Of a stretch of DNA of 21,008 nt, positions 11,667-19,179 are shown piece by piece; the stretch's first letter is position 1, and each line of letters opens with the position of its first letter. The notes under the pieces are model-generated. The model saw nothing but the letters and a program-made list of their open reading frames with translations. It was not told where the DNA came from and ran no database searches. This stretch comes from a virus. The stretch covers positions 1 through 21,008 of IMG/VR virus record IMGVR_UViG_3300025687_000413. One strand, 5' to 3'. A program made the position numbers and the translations under genes.

Positions 11667-11805
11667 AGTTAAACAAAATTTAATAGGGGAAAAACATCAA
11701 GCTTTACACAAACGTACTTCACAAGGAGGCCGACGCCCTAAGACGAGCACGATGAATAAAAATATCAAATCAAATTATAAAAAATACAGAGGGCAAGGCC
11801 GATGA
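11659..11805 (+). CDS. Small basic phage protein, KRTSxGG...YRGQGR type (48 aa)
   Basis: Begins MAKVKQNLIGEKHQ, then LHKRTSQGGRRPKT, and ends NYKKYRGQGR. This combination recurs in small basic proteins of many aquatic and T4-like phages, always as an unnamed protein. Basic and disordered-looking, so RNA or DNA binding is possible. ATG 11659 has no strong Shine-Dalgarno, and coupling to the micro-ORF at 11622 could explain translation. Ends in an ATGA overlap with the Cas4-like gene. Confidence 0.75.
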   Translation: MAKVKQNLIGEKHQALHKRTSQGGRRPKTSTMNKNIKSNYKKYRGQGR

Positions 11806-12464
11806 CTGATTTTACGTGGAGTTATTCTTCTTTAAAAGAATATGAGAATTGTCCAAAAAAATACCACGAAATAAGAGTATTAAAGAACTACGAATTCATT
11901 GATACGCCTCAAACCATTTATGGTAAAGAAGTTCACGAAGCATTAGAACTTTATGTTAAGGATGGCAAAGAGCTTGCTAAAAACTACCAACGATTTAAAA
12001 AAGTAGTTGATACTTTAATTGCGATTCCCGGTACGAAATATCCAGAATATAAAATGGCACTCGACAAACAATTTAAGCCGTGTGACTTTGATGACGAGAA
12101 ACGATGGGTACGAGGTATCGCCGACTTAGTTATTATTAATGGTAAAGACGCTTACGTCATTGATTATAAGACGGGTAGCAACAAATATCCTGACCCAAAA
12201 CAATTAAGATTGATGGCGCTTATGATTTTTGCACATTTTCCTGACATTGAAAATATTAAAGCAGGACTTTTGTTTATTTTAAAAAATAGTTTTGTACAAG
12301 AAAAATATACGAGAGATACTATTCACCAGTCTTGGAAAAAATTTCAACAGGCCTTAGATAGACTATCTCTTTCTTATAAAGACGATGTGTGGACACCTAA
12401 TCCAACTCCGCTTTGTGGATGGTGCCCTGTTGATACTTGCGAGTTTTACAAACCTAGGAAGTAG
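11802..12464 (+). CDS. Cas4/RecB-like PD-(D/E)XK exonuclease with putative Fe-S cluster
   Basis: Predicted DNA exonuclease. Order: SYSSLKEYENCPKKYH (C17), GKEVHEALE (H45), GIADLVI (D108), VIDYKTG (D121, K123), QLRLMAL (Q134), and a C-terminal LCGWCPVDTCEFY (C205, C208, C213). The nuclease residues H, D, D-x-K and Q are all present. One N-terminal plus three C-terminal cysteines is the arrangement of the 4Fe-4S cluster in Cas4, AddB and Dna2. At 220 aa it is stand-alone with no helicase. It likely resects ends for phage replication or recombination; no cas genes are nearby, so adaptation is not suggested. Start by ATGA overlap, with GGGCAAGG upstream. Confidence 0.9.
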   Translation: MTDFTWSYSSLKEYENCPKKYHEIRVLKNYEFIDTPQTIYGKEVHEALELYVKDGKELAKNYQRFKKVVDTLIAIPGTKYPEYKMALDKQFKPCDFDDEKRWVRGIADLVIINGKDAYVIDYKTGSNKYPDPKQLRLMALMIFAHFPDIENIKAGLLFILKNSFVQEKYTRDTIHQSWKKFQQALDRLSLSYKDDVWTPNPTPLCGWCPVDTCEFYKPRK

Positions 12465-12465
12465 A

Positions 12466-12954
12466 ATGTTTAGAAAAGTTTGTATTACATGTAATACGCC
12501 CTTCGAGACAAACCACCCTAAACACATAAATTGTTCTCCTCAATGTAATAACATTTACCGAGTTAATCAACGGTACGAAAGAGACAATCATAACTGGGAT
12601 AAATATTATAAACACATTCTGTCTACTAAAAAGGATCACTCCTTAACAGTTGCTGAATTAGTAGGCAAAACAGCAGCACAAAACTATCGATGCGCATTGT
12701 CCGGGATCGAGCTTACTTGCTACCATAAGCGGGGAGAAATCATACTGACCAACGCAAGTATCGATAGAATTAATGCGGGAAAAGAGTATAATTACGATAA
12801 CATACAGATAGTATGTAGGGCGATTAATTCGTTCCGAGGAAACATGGAAGTAGAACAGTTTATTAATTGGTGTAAAAAGGTGACAGAAAATGCCATACGT
12901 CAACAAAAAAAGACCTTACAAAAAAGAGTACGAGAAACAAAAAGCAAGGGGTGA
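12466..12954 (+). CDS. HNH-type endonuclease-like protein with N-terminal zinc finger (162 aa)
   Basis: N-terminal knuckle: C6-x2-C9 and C23-x3-C27 (CITCNTPF, CSPQC). Then a helical stretch and an HNH-like core: RCALSGIEL (C76), ASIDRINAGKEY (D100), YDNIQIVCRAINSFRG (N112). This form (SxDRI...G.Y...N...V) is common in free-standing phage HNH proteins. The usual first His is not obvious, so activity is uncertain. ATG 12466, with AGGAAG about four bases upstream in the previous gene; other in-frame starts lie within that gene. The last 65 bases overlap the next gene out of frame. Confidence 0.78.
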   Translation: MFRKVCITCNTPFETNHPKHINCSPQCNNIYRVNQRYERDNHNWDKYYKHILSTKKDHSLTVAELVGKTAAQNYRCALSGIELTCYHKRGEIILTNASIDRINAGKEYNYDNIQIVCRAINSFRGNMEVEQFINWCKKVTENAIRQQKKTLQKRVRETKSKG

Positions 12955-13213
12955 ACATGCAAATCGTATGGAGCGCCAGCGTGCTCGTCGTGCATTAGAT
13001 AAAAAATTGCCTGATAAAAACGGTAATGGTAAAGCAGATGCGCGGGAAGGAAAAGATGTATCACACCGTAAAGCCTTTTCTAAAGGGGGCTCTAACAAAC
13101 ATGGTGTGACTATTCAGTCTAAATCTAAAAACCGGTCATTCAAACGTAGCTCTTCAGGAAAACTTGTGAGCGAAACAAGTAAACGCGAAAGAAAAAAACC
13201 AACAAAAAAGTAA
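12890..13213 (+). CDS. Small basic HNH-like protein with an EF-hand-like loop (107 aa)
   Basis: Basic helical N-terminus (ANRMERQRARRALDKK), then DKNGNGKADARE (42-53), which fits the calcium loop D-x-N-x-N-G-x-x-D-x-x-E. A core GKDVSHRKAFSKGGSN (H59) and SKSKNRSFKR (N81) resembles degenerate HNH proteins of phages, followed by a basic tail (KRERKKPTKK). DNA binding is likely; nuclease activity is unproven since only one His and the Asn are visible. Start 12890 has AAGGTG nearby and retains the family-like start; ATG 12968 would lose it. It is the last gene before the 13.2 kb promoter. Confidence 0.72.
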   Translation: MPYVNKKRPYKKEYEKQKARGEHANRMERQRARRALDKKLPDKNGNGKADAREGKDVSHRKAFSKGGSNKHGVTIQSKSKNRSFKRSSSGKLVSETSKRERKKPTKK

Positions 13214-13221
13214 AATAATAC

Positions 13222-13251
13222 TTGCCTTATTTCCTCTTTATAGTTTATACT
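13222..13251 (+). promoter_or_regulatory. Candidate promoter for the helicase/SSB/primase operon
   Basis: TTGCCT (13222-13227) and TATACT (13246-13251; five of six to TATAAT) with an 18-base spacer. It sits in the 60-base non-coding gap, the largest after the left edge. Transcription would start near 13258, just before the strong Shine-Dalgarno GAGAGGAG (13262-13269) of the SNF2 gene. Confidence 0.6.
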
Positions 13252-13254
13252 ATA
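13239..13254 (+). promoter_or_regulatory. Palindrome TATAGT-TTAT-ACTATA over the -10, possible operator
   Basis: Perfect six-base arms with four-base spacing, covering the -10 hexamer. TATAGTTT also occurs as a direct repeat (13239 and 13251). Placement is ideal for a repressor or activator; the HTH proteins at 7089 and 15954 are candidates. AT-rich palindromes also arise by chance. Confidence 0.45.
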
Positions 13255-13273
13255 GTTTCGATGAGAGGAGAAC

Positions 13274-14842
13274 ATGGAACTAATAGATAATAAAGCAGTT
13301 AAAATTACTGTGCCTAATGATACGGCCACAAGAATACAAGGTCACATATCTAAAGCATCAGTAACACAAGTAAGAGGGGATTTTGCAGACGTCCTTGTTT
13401 ATTGGGGACTTGATGAAATGATTAAACTCAATGAGTTAGTCATCTTTAAAAAACCTTTACCTTCTCCGATTGTTCGGGACTATAAATGGACAGGACGCTT
13501 TCATCCGTTCGACCACCAAAAAGTAACTTCTGAATTTCTAAGTACGCATACTAGAGCATTTTGTTTTAACGAAGCAGGTACAGGAAAGACGTCGTCTGTG
13601 CTTTGGGCGGCTGATTATTTAATGAACGAGGGGAAAATCAAACGAGTGCTGGTTATATGCCCTCTCTCGATTATGACTTCCGCATGGAAAAATGACATTT
13701 ATAACACATGTATTCATCGTGTGCCTGGCGTTGCTTATGGGACTGCTGATGATCGTAGGCTTATTATTAACAATCCTCAGTACGAGTTTGTTATTATCAA
13801 TTACGACGGCGTGGCAATTGTTAAAGACGATATTAAAAAAGCTAACTTTGATTTAATTGTAGTAGACGAAGCTAATGCATATAAATCTGTTACAACAACA
13901 CGTTGGAAAACATTAAACAAAATATTAGAGCCCTCTACTAAATTGTGGATGCTGACTGGAACTCCGGCATCTCAATCACCTGTTGATGCTTTTGGGTTGG
14001 CTCGACTTGTTTGTCCACACCGAGTACCTAAATTTTCTTCCGCATGGCGTGACATCGTCATGCAACAAATTACTCGGTTTAAATGGATACCAAGACCTAA
14101 CAGTAAAGATAAAGTATTTAAAGTACTACAGCCGGCTATTCGTTTTGCTAAGAATGATTGTCTTGATTTACCTGACGTTATGTATCAAACACGAATTGTG
14201 CCTTTAACTAAGCAAGCAGAAAAATATTATAATCAATTGAAGAAAGATTTCTTAATTCAAGCGGGGGGAGAAGAAGTTACTTCAGTTAATGCCGCAGTTA
14301 ATATGAATAAGCTATTACAAATTTCAGGAGGGGCAGTTTACACCGACGACAGAAAAGTAATTGACTTTGATATTGCTCCTCGGTTAACTGCCTTAATGGA
14401 AACAATAGAACAAACAGATAATAAAGTATTAATATTTGTGCCCTATCGACATACGATACAAATCATTGCTGAAAATTTAAATCAAAATAACATATCAAAT
14501 TCTATTATTAATGGGAATGTAAGTGCTTCTAATCGGACACAAATAATTAAAGAGTTTCAAACGGCTGACGAACCTAGGGTTCTTGTCATACAACCTCAAT
14601 CAGCATCACATGGTGTAACTTTAACTCGAGCAGATACGATTGTATTTTGGTCGCCTGTTATGAGTGTTGAAGTTTACCTACAATGTGTTGCACGGATTGA
14701 CCGAGTAGGGCAAAAGAACAAGATGACTGTTGTTCATCTACAAGGCTCAGCCATTGAAAAAAAGATGTATGCCATGCTACAGGGTAAGGTAGATGCGCAT
14801 ACGCAATTAGTTGATTTATATAGAGAGGAGATAGGACTATGA
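13274..14842 (+). CDS. SNF2-family (superfamily II) helicase (522 aa)
   Basis: DNA-dependent ATPase. Motifs in order: I NEAGTGKTSS (K105), Ia VLVICPLSIMTSAW, II VVDEAN (198-201), III LTGTPASQSP (228 on), V SASHGVTLTRAD and VI QCVARIDRVGQ (R474, R477). The DEAN in motif II and the ARIDRVGQ form are typical of phage SNF2 proteins. Roughly 70 residues precede the helicase core. It likely remodels or unwinds DNA in replication or recombination. Strong Shine-Dalgarno GAGAGGAG five bases before the ATG. First gene after the promoter at 13222; ends by ATGA overlap with an 8-aa frame. Confidence 0.94.
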   Translation: MELIDNKAVKITVPNDTATRIQGHISKASVTQVRGDFADVLVYWGLDEMIKLNELVIFKKPLPSPIVRDYKWTGRFHPFDHQKVTSEFLSTHTRAFCFNEAGTGKTSSVLWAADYLMNEGKIKRVLVICPLSIMTSAWKNDIYNTCIHRVPGVAYGTADDRRLIINNPQYEFVIINYDGVAIVKDDIKKANFDLIVVDEANAYKSVTTTRWKTLNKILEPSTKLWMLTGTPASQSPVDAFGLARLVCPHRVPKFSSAWRDIVMQQITRFKWIPRPNSKDKVFKVLQPAIRFAKNDCLDLPDVMYQTRIVPLTKQAEKYYNQLKKDFLIQAGGEEVTSVNAAVNMNKLLQISGGAVYTDDRKVIDFDIAPRLTALMETIEQTDNKVLIFVPYRHTIQIIAENLNQNNISNSIINGNVSASNRTQIIKEFQTADEPRVLVIQPQSASHGVTLTRADTIVFWSPVMSVEVYLQCVARIDRVGQKNKMTVVHLQGSAIEKKMYAMLQGKVDAHTQLVDLYREEIGL

Positions 14843-14865
14843 ATAAAATAGAGGCTAAAACATGA
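14839..14865 (+). CDS. Possible 8-aa micro-ORF (MNKIEAKT) coupling two genes
   Basis: It overlaps both neighbours by four bases (ATGA at 14839 and 14862). GGAGATAGG lies upstream and GAGG (14851-14854) inside it serves the next gene. It probably relays ribosomes from the helicase gene to the next one; a functional peptide is unlikely. Confidence 0.3.
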   Translation: MNKIEAKT

Positions 14866-15266
14866 GCGAAGTAAAAGTAAACGATATGGTAACTACTTAT
14901 CTTGCTATCAGAAGAGAGCGAGAAAAACTAGCTAAAAAATACGAGCAAGAAGACAGCGTTTTCAAAGAGCAGATGGATCGCTTAGAGGAAGCAATGTTGA
15001 ATACTTGTAATGACATTGGTGCCGAAACATTACGCACCGAGAGCGGTACTATTGTAAAAACTTTAAAAGAAAACTACATATGTGGTGACTGGGATAACTT
15101 TAAGAAATTCATTATGGAAAATGAAGCACTTGAGTTATTACAACAACGCATAAGTCAGACTAACTTTAAAGAGTTTATTAGTACTAGAGGAGAAGAGGGA
15201 CTCCCTCCAGGTATCAGTACCATGAGGGAATTTAAAATAACTGTAAGAAAACCGTCATCTAAATAA
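14862..15266 (+). CDS. Gp157-like coiled-coil protein (134 aa)
   Basis: Residues 14-50 form a coiled coil (RREREKLAKKYEQEDSVF onward), then a beta part with RTESGTIVKTL (58-68), YICGDWDNFKKFI, NFKEF, a conserved LPPG (114-117) and a terminal strand (EFKITVRK). This layout is recurrent in phages, usually beside SSB and recombination genes, as here. Siphovirus Gp157-type proteins share the plan. No enzymatic motif. GAGG seven bases before ATG 14862. Confidence 0.72.
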   Translation: MSEVKVNDMVTTYLAIRREREKLAKKYEQEDSVFKEQMDRLEEAMLNTCNDIGAETLRTESGTIVKTLKENYICGDWDNFKKFIMENEALELLQQRISQTNFKEFISTRGEEGLPPGISTMREFKITVRKPSSK

Positions 15267-15278
15267 GGAGAGTATTAT

Positions 15279-15950
15279 ATGGCACAACAAAACGTAACAT
15301 TTACCACACCAAAAGGTGAGGCTCAGTATCCGTGGTTATCACAACCCGATACTAAATTTTCAGAAGAGGGGGAATACAAAGTTAATTTGATTCTACCAAA
15401 ACAGGAAGCAATTCCTATTCTGAAACAGATCAACGAAGTCTTTGCTAATAACGTTGAGGCTGAAATTAAAAAGGCTAAAGGCAAAGAAATTAAGAAGGCG
15501 CCTCCTCCATACATGGAAGAGCTCGATGAGGCAGGCCAACCTACTGGCAATGTCATCCTTAGATTTAAATCAAAAGCGGCCTACAAGCCTGCTATCTTTG
15601 ATTCTAAGGGCATGCCTATGCCAGAAAGTAATATCTGGGGCGGCTCTATTATTAAAGTAAACGGCACTATTGCCCCATACTACACAAGTTTGATTGGTGC
15701 GGGTGTGGCATTACGTTTACGGGCAGTTCAAGTAATTGATTATGTTCAGGGTAATAATAGCGCAAATCGATTTGGGTTTGACGAGGAAGATGGATATGTC
15801 CATACAGCAACAGAAGCTCCTGCAGAAACATTTGAAAGTGTGAGTGCTGAAGCAGACGTTGGTGAACCTGAGGTTAGAATAGAAACAACCATACCTCCAA
15901 AACCTGCTGACGATTTATCAGATATTATTAATCAGTGGGCAAAGGAGTAG
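15279..15950 (+). CDS. Single-stranded DNA-binding protein, DUF2815/gp2.5-like (223 aa)
   Basis: N-terminal strand (MAQQNVTFTTPKGEAQYPW), then YKVNLILPKQEA, an insert rich in Lys (residues 60-75), VILRFKSKAAYKPAIFD, IWGGSIIKVNGTIAPYY and VALRLRAVQVIDYV, which is the OB-fold pattern of phage SSBs. The C-terminal 60 residues are acidic and disordered, ending in DDLSDIINQWAKE, as in T7 gp2.5, where the tail binds polymerase and helicase. Length fits the family. Shine-Dalgarno AAGGAG before the ATG. It protects ssDNA for the PolA and PrimPol-helicase encoded nearby. Confidence 0.88.
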   Translation: MAQQNVTFTTPKGEAQYPWLSQPDTKFSEEGEYKVNLILPKQEAIPILKQINEVFANNVEAEIKKAKGKEIKKAPPPYMEELDEAGQPTGNVILRFKSKAAYKPAIFDSKGMPMPESNIWGGSIIKVNGTIAPYYTSLIGAGVALRLRAVQVIDYVQGNNSANRFGFDEEDGYVHTATEAPAETFESVSAEADVGEPEVRIETTIPPKPADDLSDIINQWAKE

Positions 15951-15953
15951 GCC

Positions 15954-16286
15954 ATGCCTAAAAAATATAGTCCTAGATTTTTAGTCGAGCTTAACAATCT
16001 TGACGAAGAAAAACTTGGAGTTCGGTTAGCGAAGGCCTGCGTTAATGCAGACCTTCCTATCACTGATGTAGCTAAAGTTTTTGGGGTATCTCGAATGACT
16101 ATTCATAGTTGGTTTAGAGGTTCTCCCATCAGGGATAAAAACGAAACTAAAATTAAACAATTCTTAGCTGCGCTTGATGAGGCATGGCAAGCACAGTTAG
16201 AAAACCACACGGAAGAACTGCCTATTTCAGAAATGAAAAAAGCAAAGTCTTTTTTAGAAGCTAATATTGTACCTAAATTAAGTTGA
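15954..16286 (+). CDS. Helix-turn-helix DNA-binding protein (110 aa)
   Basis: Residues 37-57, ITDVAKVFGVSRMTIHSWFR, form a canonical HTH (Hin/Cro-like, with GVSRMTIHSW recognition helix). The rest is helical (KIKQFLAALDEAWQAQL, MKKAKSFLEANI). Likely a phage regulator that may act at the palindrome at 13239, at 16283, or in replication initiation. AAGGAG is inside the SSB stop region (15942-15947) six bases from the ATG. Confidence 0.85.
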   Translation: MPKKYSPRFLVELNNLDEEKLGVRLAKACVNADLPITDVAKVFGVSRMTIHSWFRGSPIRDKNETKIKQFLAALDEAWQAQLENHTEELPISEMKKAKSFLEANIVPKLS

Positions 16287-16311
16287 TTATTGTGGCTTAT
16301 GGGGTTACAAT
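16283..16311 (+). promoter_or_regulatory. Candidate internal promoter for the primase-helicase gene
   Basis: TTGATT (16283-16288), exactly 17 bases, TACAAT (16306-16311; five of six). It overlaps the end of the HTH gene, and its transcript would start near 16318, at the base of the hairpin at 16317. Confidence 0.4.
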
Positions 16312-16366
16312 TGAAGATGCTCCGGGGGATAACTTCGGAGTATTTTTGTCGAGAGAAAGGGATTAA
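16292..16366 (+). CDS. Possible GTG-start micro-ORF, 24 aa
   Basis: Reads MAYGVTIEDAPGDNFGVFLS and then RERD, from GTG 16292, ending in a TAATG overlap with the primase-helicase start. There is no good Shine-Dalgarno. It fills the whole 79-base gap, so it may couple translation. A promoter or hairpin is an alternative reading of the same bases. Confidence 0.22.
   Translation: MAYGVTIEDAPGDNFGVFLSRERD
16317..16347 (+). terminator. Hairpin with T tract upstream of the primase-helicase (terminator or attenuator-like)
   Basis: 16317-16327 (ATGCTCCGGGG) pairs with 16333-16343 (CTTCGGAGTAT) through 11 pairs, three of them G-U, around the loop GATAA. TTTT follows at 16344-16347. This is a modest intrinsic-terminator form; partial read-through would lower primase-helicase expression relative to SSB. 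If the promoter at 16283 is used, the hairpin would instead be a 5' element of the transcript. Confidence 0.45.
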
Positions 16367-19179
16367 TGTTAAATCAATTTTATGAAAAAGCCCTGCCTAA
16401 TGAAGGGTATTATTGTATAGCTTACAATACCGCCAACACTAAATCTTTTGTGCATGAGTACACTACAAGCGTAGAGGAGCTAGTAGAACTTATAGAAGCA
16501 AGCAAACAGCATGACAGAAACATTTTTGTTGCGATGAGTACCTTCAATGAAAAGGATAGGAAAGCAAACAACTCAATTCTAGTTAAATCATTCTTTATTG
16601 ATTTAGATGTGGGGGATAATAAAGACTATAAATCTCAGAAGGAAGCTTTAATTGATCTAAGTAAGTTTTTAGAATCATCAAAGTTACCTATGCCAGCGAT
16701 TGTCAATAGTGGAAATGGCATTCATGCATATTGGTTTTTAAAGAATCAAATTAAGATTGATGAGTGGAAACCTTTAGCTACTGCATTTAAAAATTTATGT
16801 ATACAACAAGGACTTAAAATAGATCCTGTTGTTACCGCGGATAGTTCTCGTTTATTTAGATGTCCTGATACTAATAATTATAAACAGAATCCTCCGCGTC
16901 CTACGCTTGTTTTAAAAGATGCTCCTGAATATAATCTTGAAGACATTACTAAAGCTATTGGTGAAATAGAAGTTCCATTAGAAGAGATTGTTAAAAAGTT
17001 ACCAATGACTGAAGAAGATAAAAAACTTAAATATGGCAACTACGAAAATCATTTTAAACCGTTGCTTATTGATAGTATAAAGGGTGGAGAGAAAGGCTGT
17101 GGACAACTTAAATATTATCTTGACAATATTAAAACAGCTGAAGAACCGCTATGGTGGCGCGTCTTATCTTTAGCTAATAACTGTGTTGACCGGGATGAAG
17201 TCATTCATGTTATATCAAAAGATCACCCCGAATATAGTTATGAAGAGACCGAAAGAAAAGCTACTGGAGCACCTAAGACGTGTAAAGATTTTAATAATAC
17301 CAACCCTAATATATGCACTGCCTGCCCTCACTGGGAAAAAATATCTACTCCAATTCAACTTCATAGAATGTCAATCAAACTGCCTGAAGAACATGTTATA
17401 GAAGGGGAACATTTACCTAAGATAAATAAAGAATTAGCAGGTATGCCTGACACGATGGATCAAAAAGGCTATTGGATAGGGGCTAAGGTAGGGGGTGTAT
17501 TTAAGACAGTTACAATAACAGATAAAAAAGGGAATGTTCACAAGGAAGATAAACTTATCTATGAATATACAGTAAAAGCGGTTCGCCATGTAAGAAGTTC
17601 TGCAGAAGGTAACTGTTTAGTTATTAATGTATGGCACCCACATGATGGACTACAAGAGTTTATATTGCCAATGACAGCAGTTTATGAAAAGTCAGAATTA
17701 CGAAAGGCCCTGACAAGTCAAGGTATTTATTATGAATCAATAGAACAGGAGGGATTAATCATGGAATATTTTATTAATTGGGCTAAAGATATGCAAAAGA
17801 AAAACAAATATGATGTTATGTATGACCAAATGGGGTGGAACGACGACAAGACTTCTTTTGTTATAGGAAGTATGGAGATAACTAAAGACGGTTCAGAAAA
17901 AAGCACTCCTATATCACCGCTTGCAAAATCTGTTGCACCTTTCTTATCACAAAGTGGTAGCTATGAAGGGTGGCAAAGTGCCGCACAAAAATTAAATCAA
18001 AATGGTTTAGAGATGCACATGTTTACCATGCTCTGCGGCTTCGGGTCTATTCTTATGGACTTCTCATCTACAACAGGTGTGGCTATATCATTGACAGGGG
18101 AGTCCGGTGCCGCTAAGACAGGCGCACTGTATGGAGCAATGAGTGTATGGGGCAAGCCTAAAGATTTAACTGTTATGAATACAACAGCAAACGCTTTGCA
18201 AGGTAGATTCTTAACCCTACATAACTTACCTTTTGGGTTTGATGAAGTGGGCAACAAGAACCCATACTTATTGTCTGACTTTATTTTAGCGGTCTCGCAA
18301 GGTAAAGCAAAACTTAAAATGCAAGCGTCGACTAATTCTGAGCGTGACTACGAAGCCCCTGCATCTTTGATTGCTATCATGACTTCTAATCACAGTATTT
18401 ATGACAAGTTAAAAACAATTCGTTCTAATCCTAATGGCGAAGCGGCTCGACTAATTGAGTTCCCCGTAAGAAAGCCAAAAGCATTTATGGACGACGCTAG
18501 ACTGGGCAAAGAAATCTTTGACGAATTCAATAGTCATTATGGTTGGGCGGGTTCTAGGTTTGTTAAGGCAGTATTTAAATTCGGAGATAGTAAGGTTATT
18601 AAAAACAATTTAGCTAAATGGGAAAACCGATTCGTTCATGATTTTGGTAATGATACCGCCTATCGATTTTATGAAAATTTAGTGGCTGTTACTATGACTG
18701 CCGGAGAGATAGTAAATAAAGCTAATATATTGAACATTGATTTAGAAAGAATTTATAAGTTTGTTGTTGGAGAAATGATTACTATCAGGGATGAAGTTGT
18801 CAAGATAAATAATGTAGACTACGAAAGCACTATGCAAGATTACTTAGACCAAAACATTGACAAAACTCTTACTCTACAAGACGGCAAAGTTATTAATGAA
18901 CCCTATAGAGCGATCATAGCACGTGTAGATTATGATAAAGACTATATGTATCTTTCTAAACGTGAGTTTGATGCTTACCTTGCCGAGCGTGTAATTAGTA
19001 CAAAAGAGTTTGTATTTCAAATGAAACTTGCAGGTGTAGAAATTGAAGCGGGATCTAATATAAAACAACGTATGAATGCCGGATGGAAAGATGTAACTAA
19101 ATCAGCAACAGCAGTTTATAGAATTAAGATTAGTACGTTATCGTCTCAGTTTGAAATTAAAAAACATGCAACTGCATAG
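16366..19179 (+). CDS. PrimPol (AEP)-DUF927 helicase fusion, primase-helicase (937 aa)
   Basis: Bifunctional replication protein. Residues 1-200 are an archaeo-eukaryotic primase domain: FFIDLDVG (D79, D81), NSGNGIHAYW (H120) and TADSSRLFRCPD (D159). A linker carries a likely metal site C306, C317, C320, H322 (CKDFN, CTACPH). The C-terminal DUF927-like helicase has Walker A GESGAAKT (K584), Walker B LPFGFDE (D626, E627), sensor-1 IMTSN (N675) and an Arg-finger candidate R695. It would prime DNA and unwind the fork for PolA. ATG 16366 has AAAGGG six bases upstream. Confidence 0.93.
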   Translation: MLNQFYEKALPNEGYYCIAYNTANTKSFVHEYTTSVEELVELIEASKQHDRNIFVAMSTFNEKDRKANNSILVKSFFIDLDVGDNKDYKSQKEALIDLSKFLESSKLPMPAIVNSGNGIHAYWFLKNQIKIDEWKPLATAFKNLCIQQGLKIDPVVTADSSRLFRCPDTNNYKQNPPRPTLVLKDAPEYNLEDITKAIGEIEVPLEEIVKKLPMTEEDKKLKYGNYENHFKPLLIDSIKGGEKGCGQLKYYLDNIKTAEEPLWWRVLSLANNCVDRDEVIHVISKDHPEYSYEETERKATGAPKTCKDFNNTNPNICTACPHWEKISTPIQLHRMSIKLPEEHVIEGEHLPKINKELAGMPDTMDQKGYWIGAKVGGVFKTVTITDKKGNVHKEDKLIYEYTVKAVRHVRSSAEGNCLVINVWHPHDGLQEFILPMTAVYEKSELRKALTSQGIYYESIEQEGLIMEYFINWAKDMQKKNKYDVMYDQMGWNDDKTSFVIGSMEITKDGSEKSTPISPLAKSVAPFLSQSGSYEGWQSAAQKLNQNGLEMHMFTMLCGFGSILMDFSSTTGVAISLTGESGAAKTGALYGAMSVWGKPKDLTVMNTTANALQGRFLTLHNLPFGFDEVGNKNPYLLSDFILAVSQGKAKLKMQASTNSERDYEAPASLIAIMTSNHSIYDKLKTIRSNPNGEAARLIEFPVRKPKAFMDDARLGKEIFDEFNSHYGWAGSRFVKAVFKFGDSKVIKNNLAKWENRFVHDFGNDTAYRFYENLVAVTMTAGEIVNKANILNIDLERIYKFVVGEMITIRDEVVKINNVDYESTMQDYLDQNIDKTLTLQDGKVINEPYRAIIARVDYDKDYMYLSKREFDAYLAERVISTKEFVFQMKLAGVEIEAGSNIKQRMNAGWKDVTKSATAVYRIKISTLSSQFEIKKHATA

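Noticed and set aside
11802-12464. A CRISPR-Cas adaptation system
   Set aside because: The Cas4-like gene stands alone among phage genes, with no cas1, cas2 or array.
15442-15660. 72-codon + strand frame within the SSB gene
   Set aside because: Out of frame with a clear OB-fold gene, low-complexity Leu/Lys/Arg composition, no ribosome-binding site.
17183-17401. 72-codon + strand frame within the primase-helicase gene
   Set aside because: Shadow of the confident 937-aa frame; no start signal.
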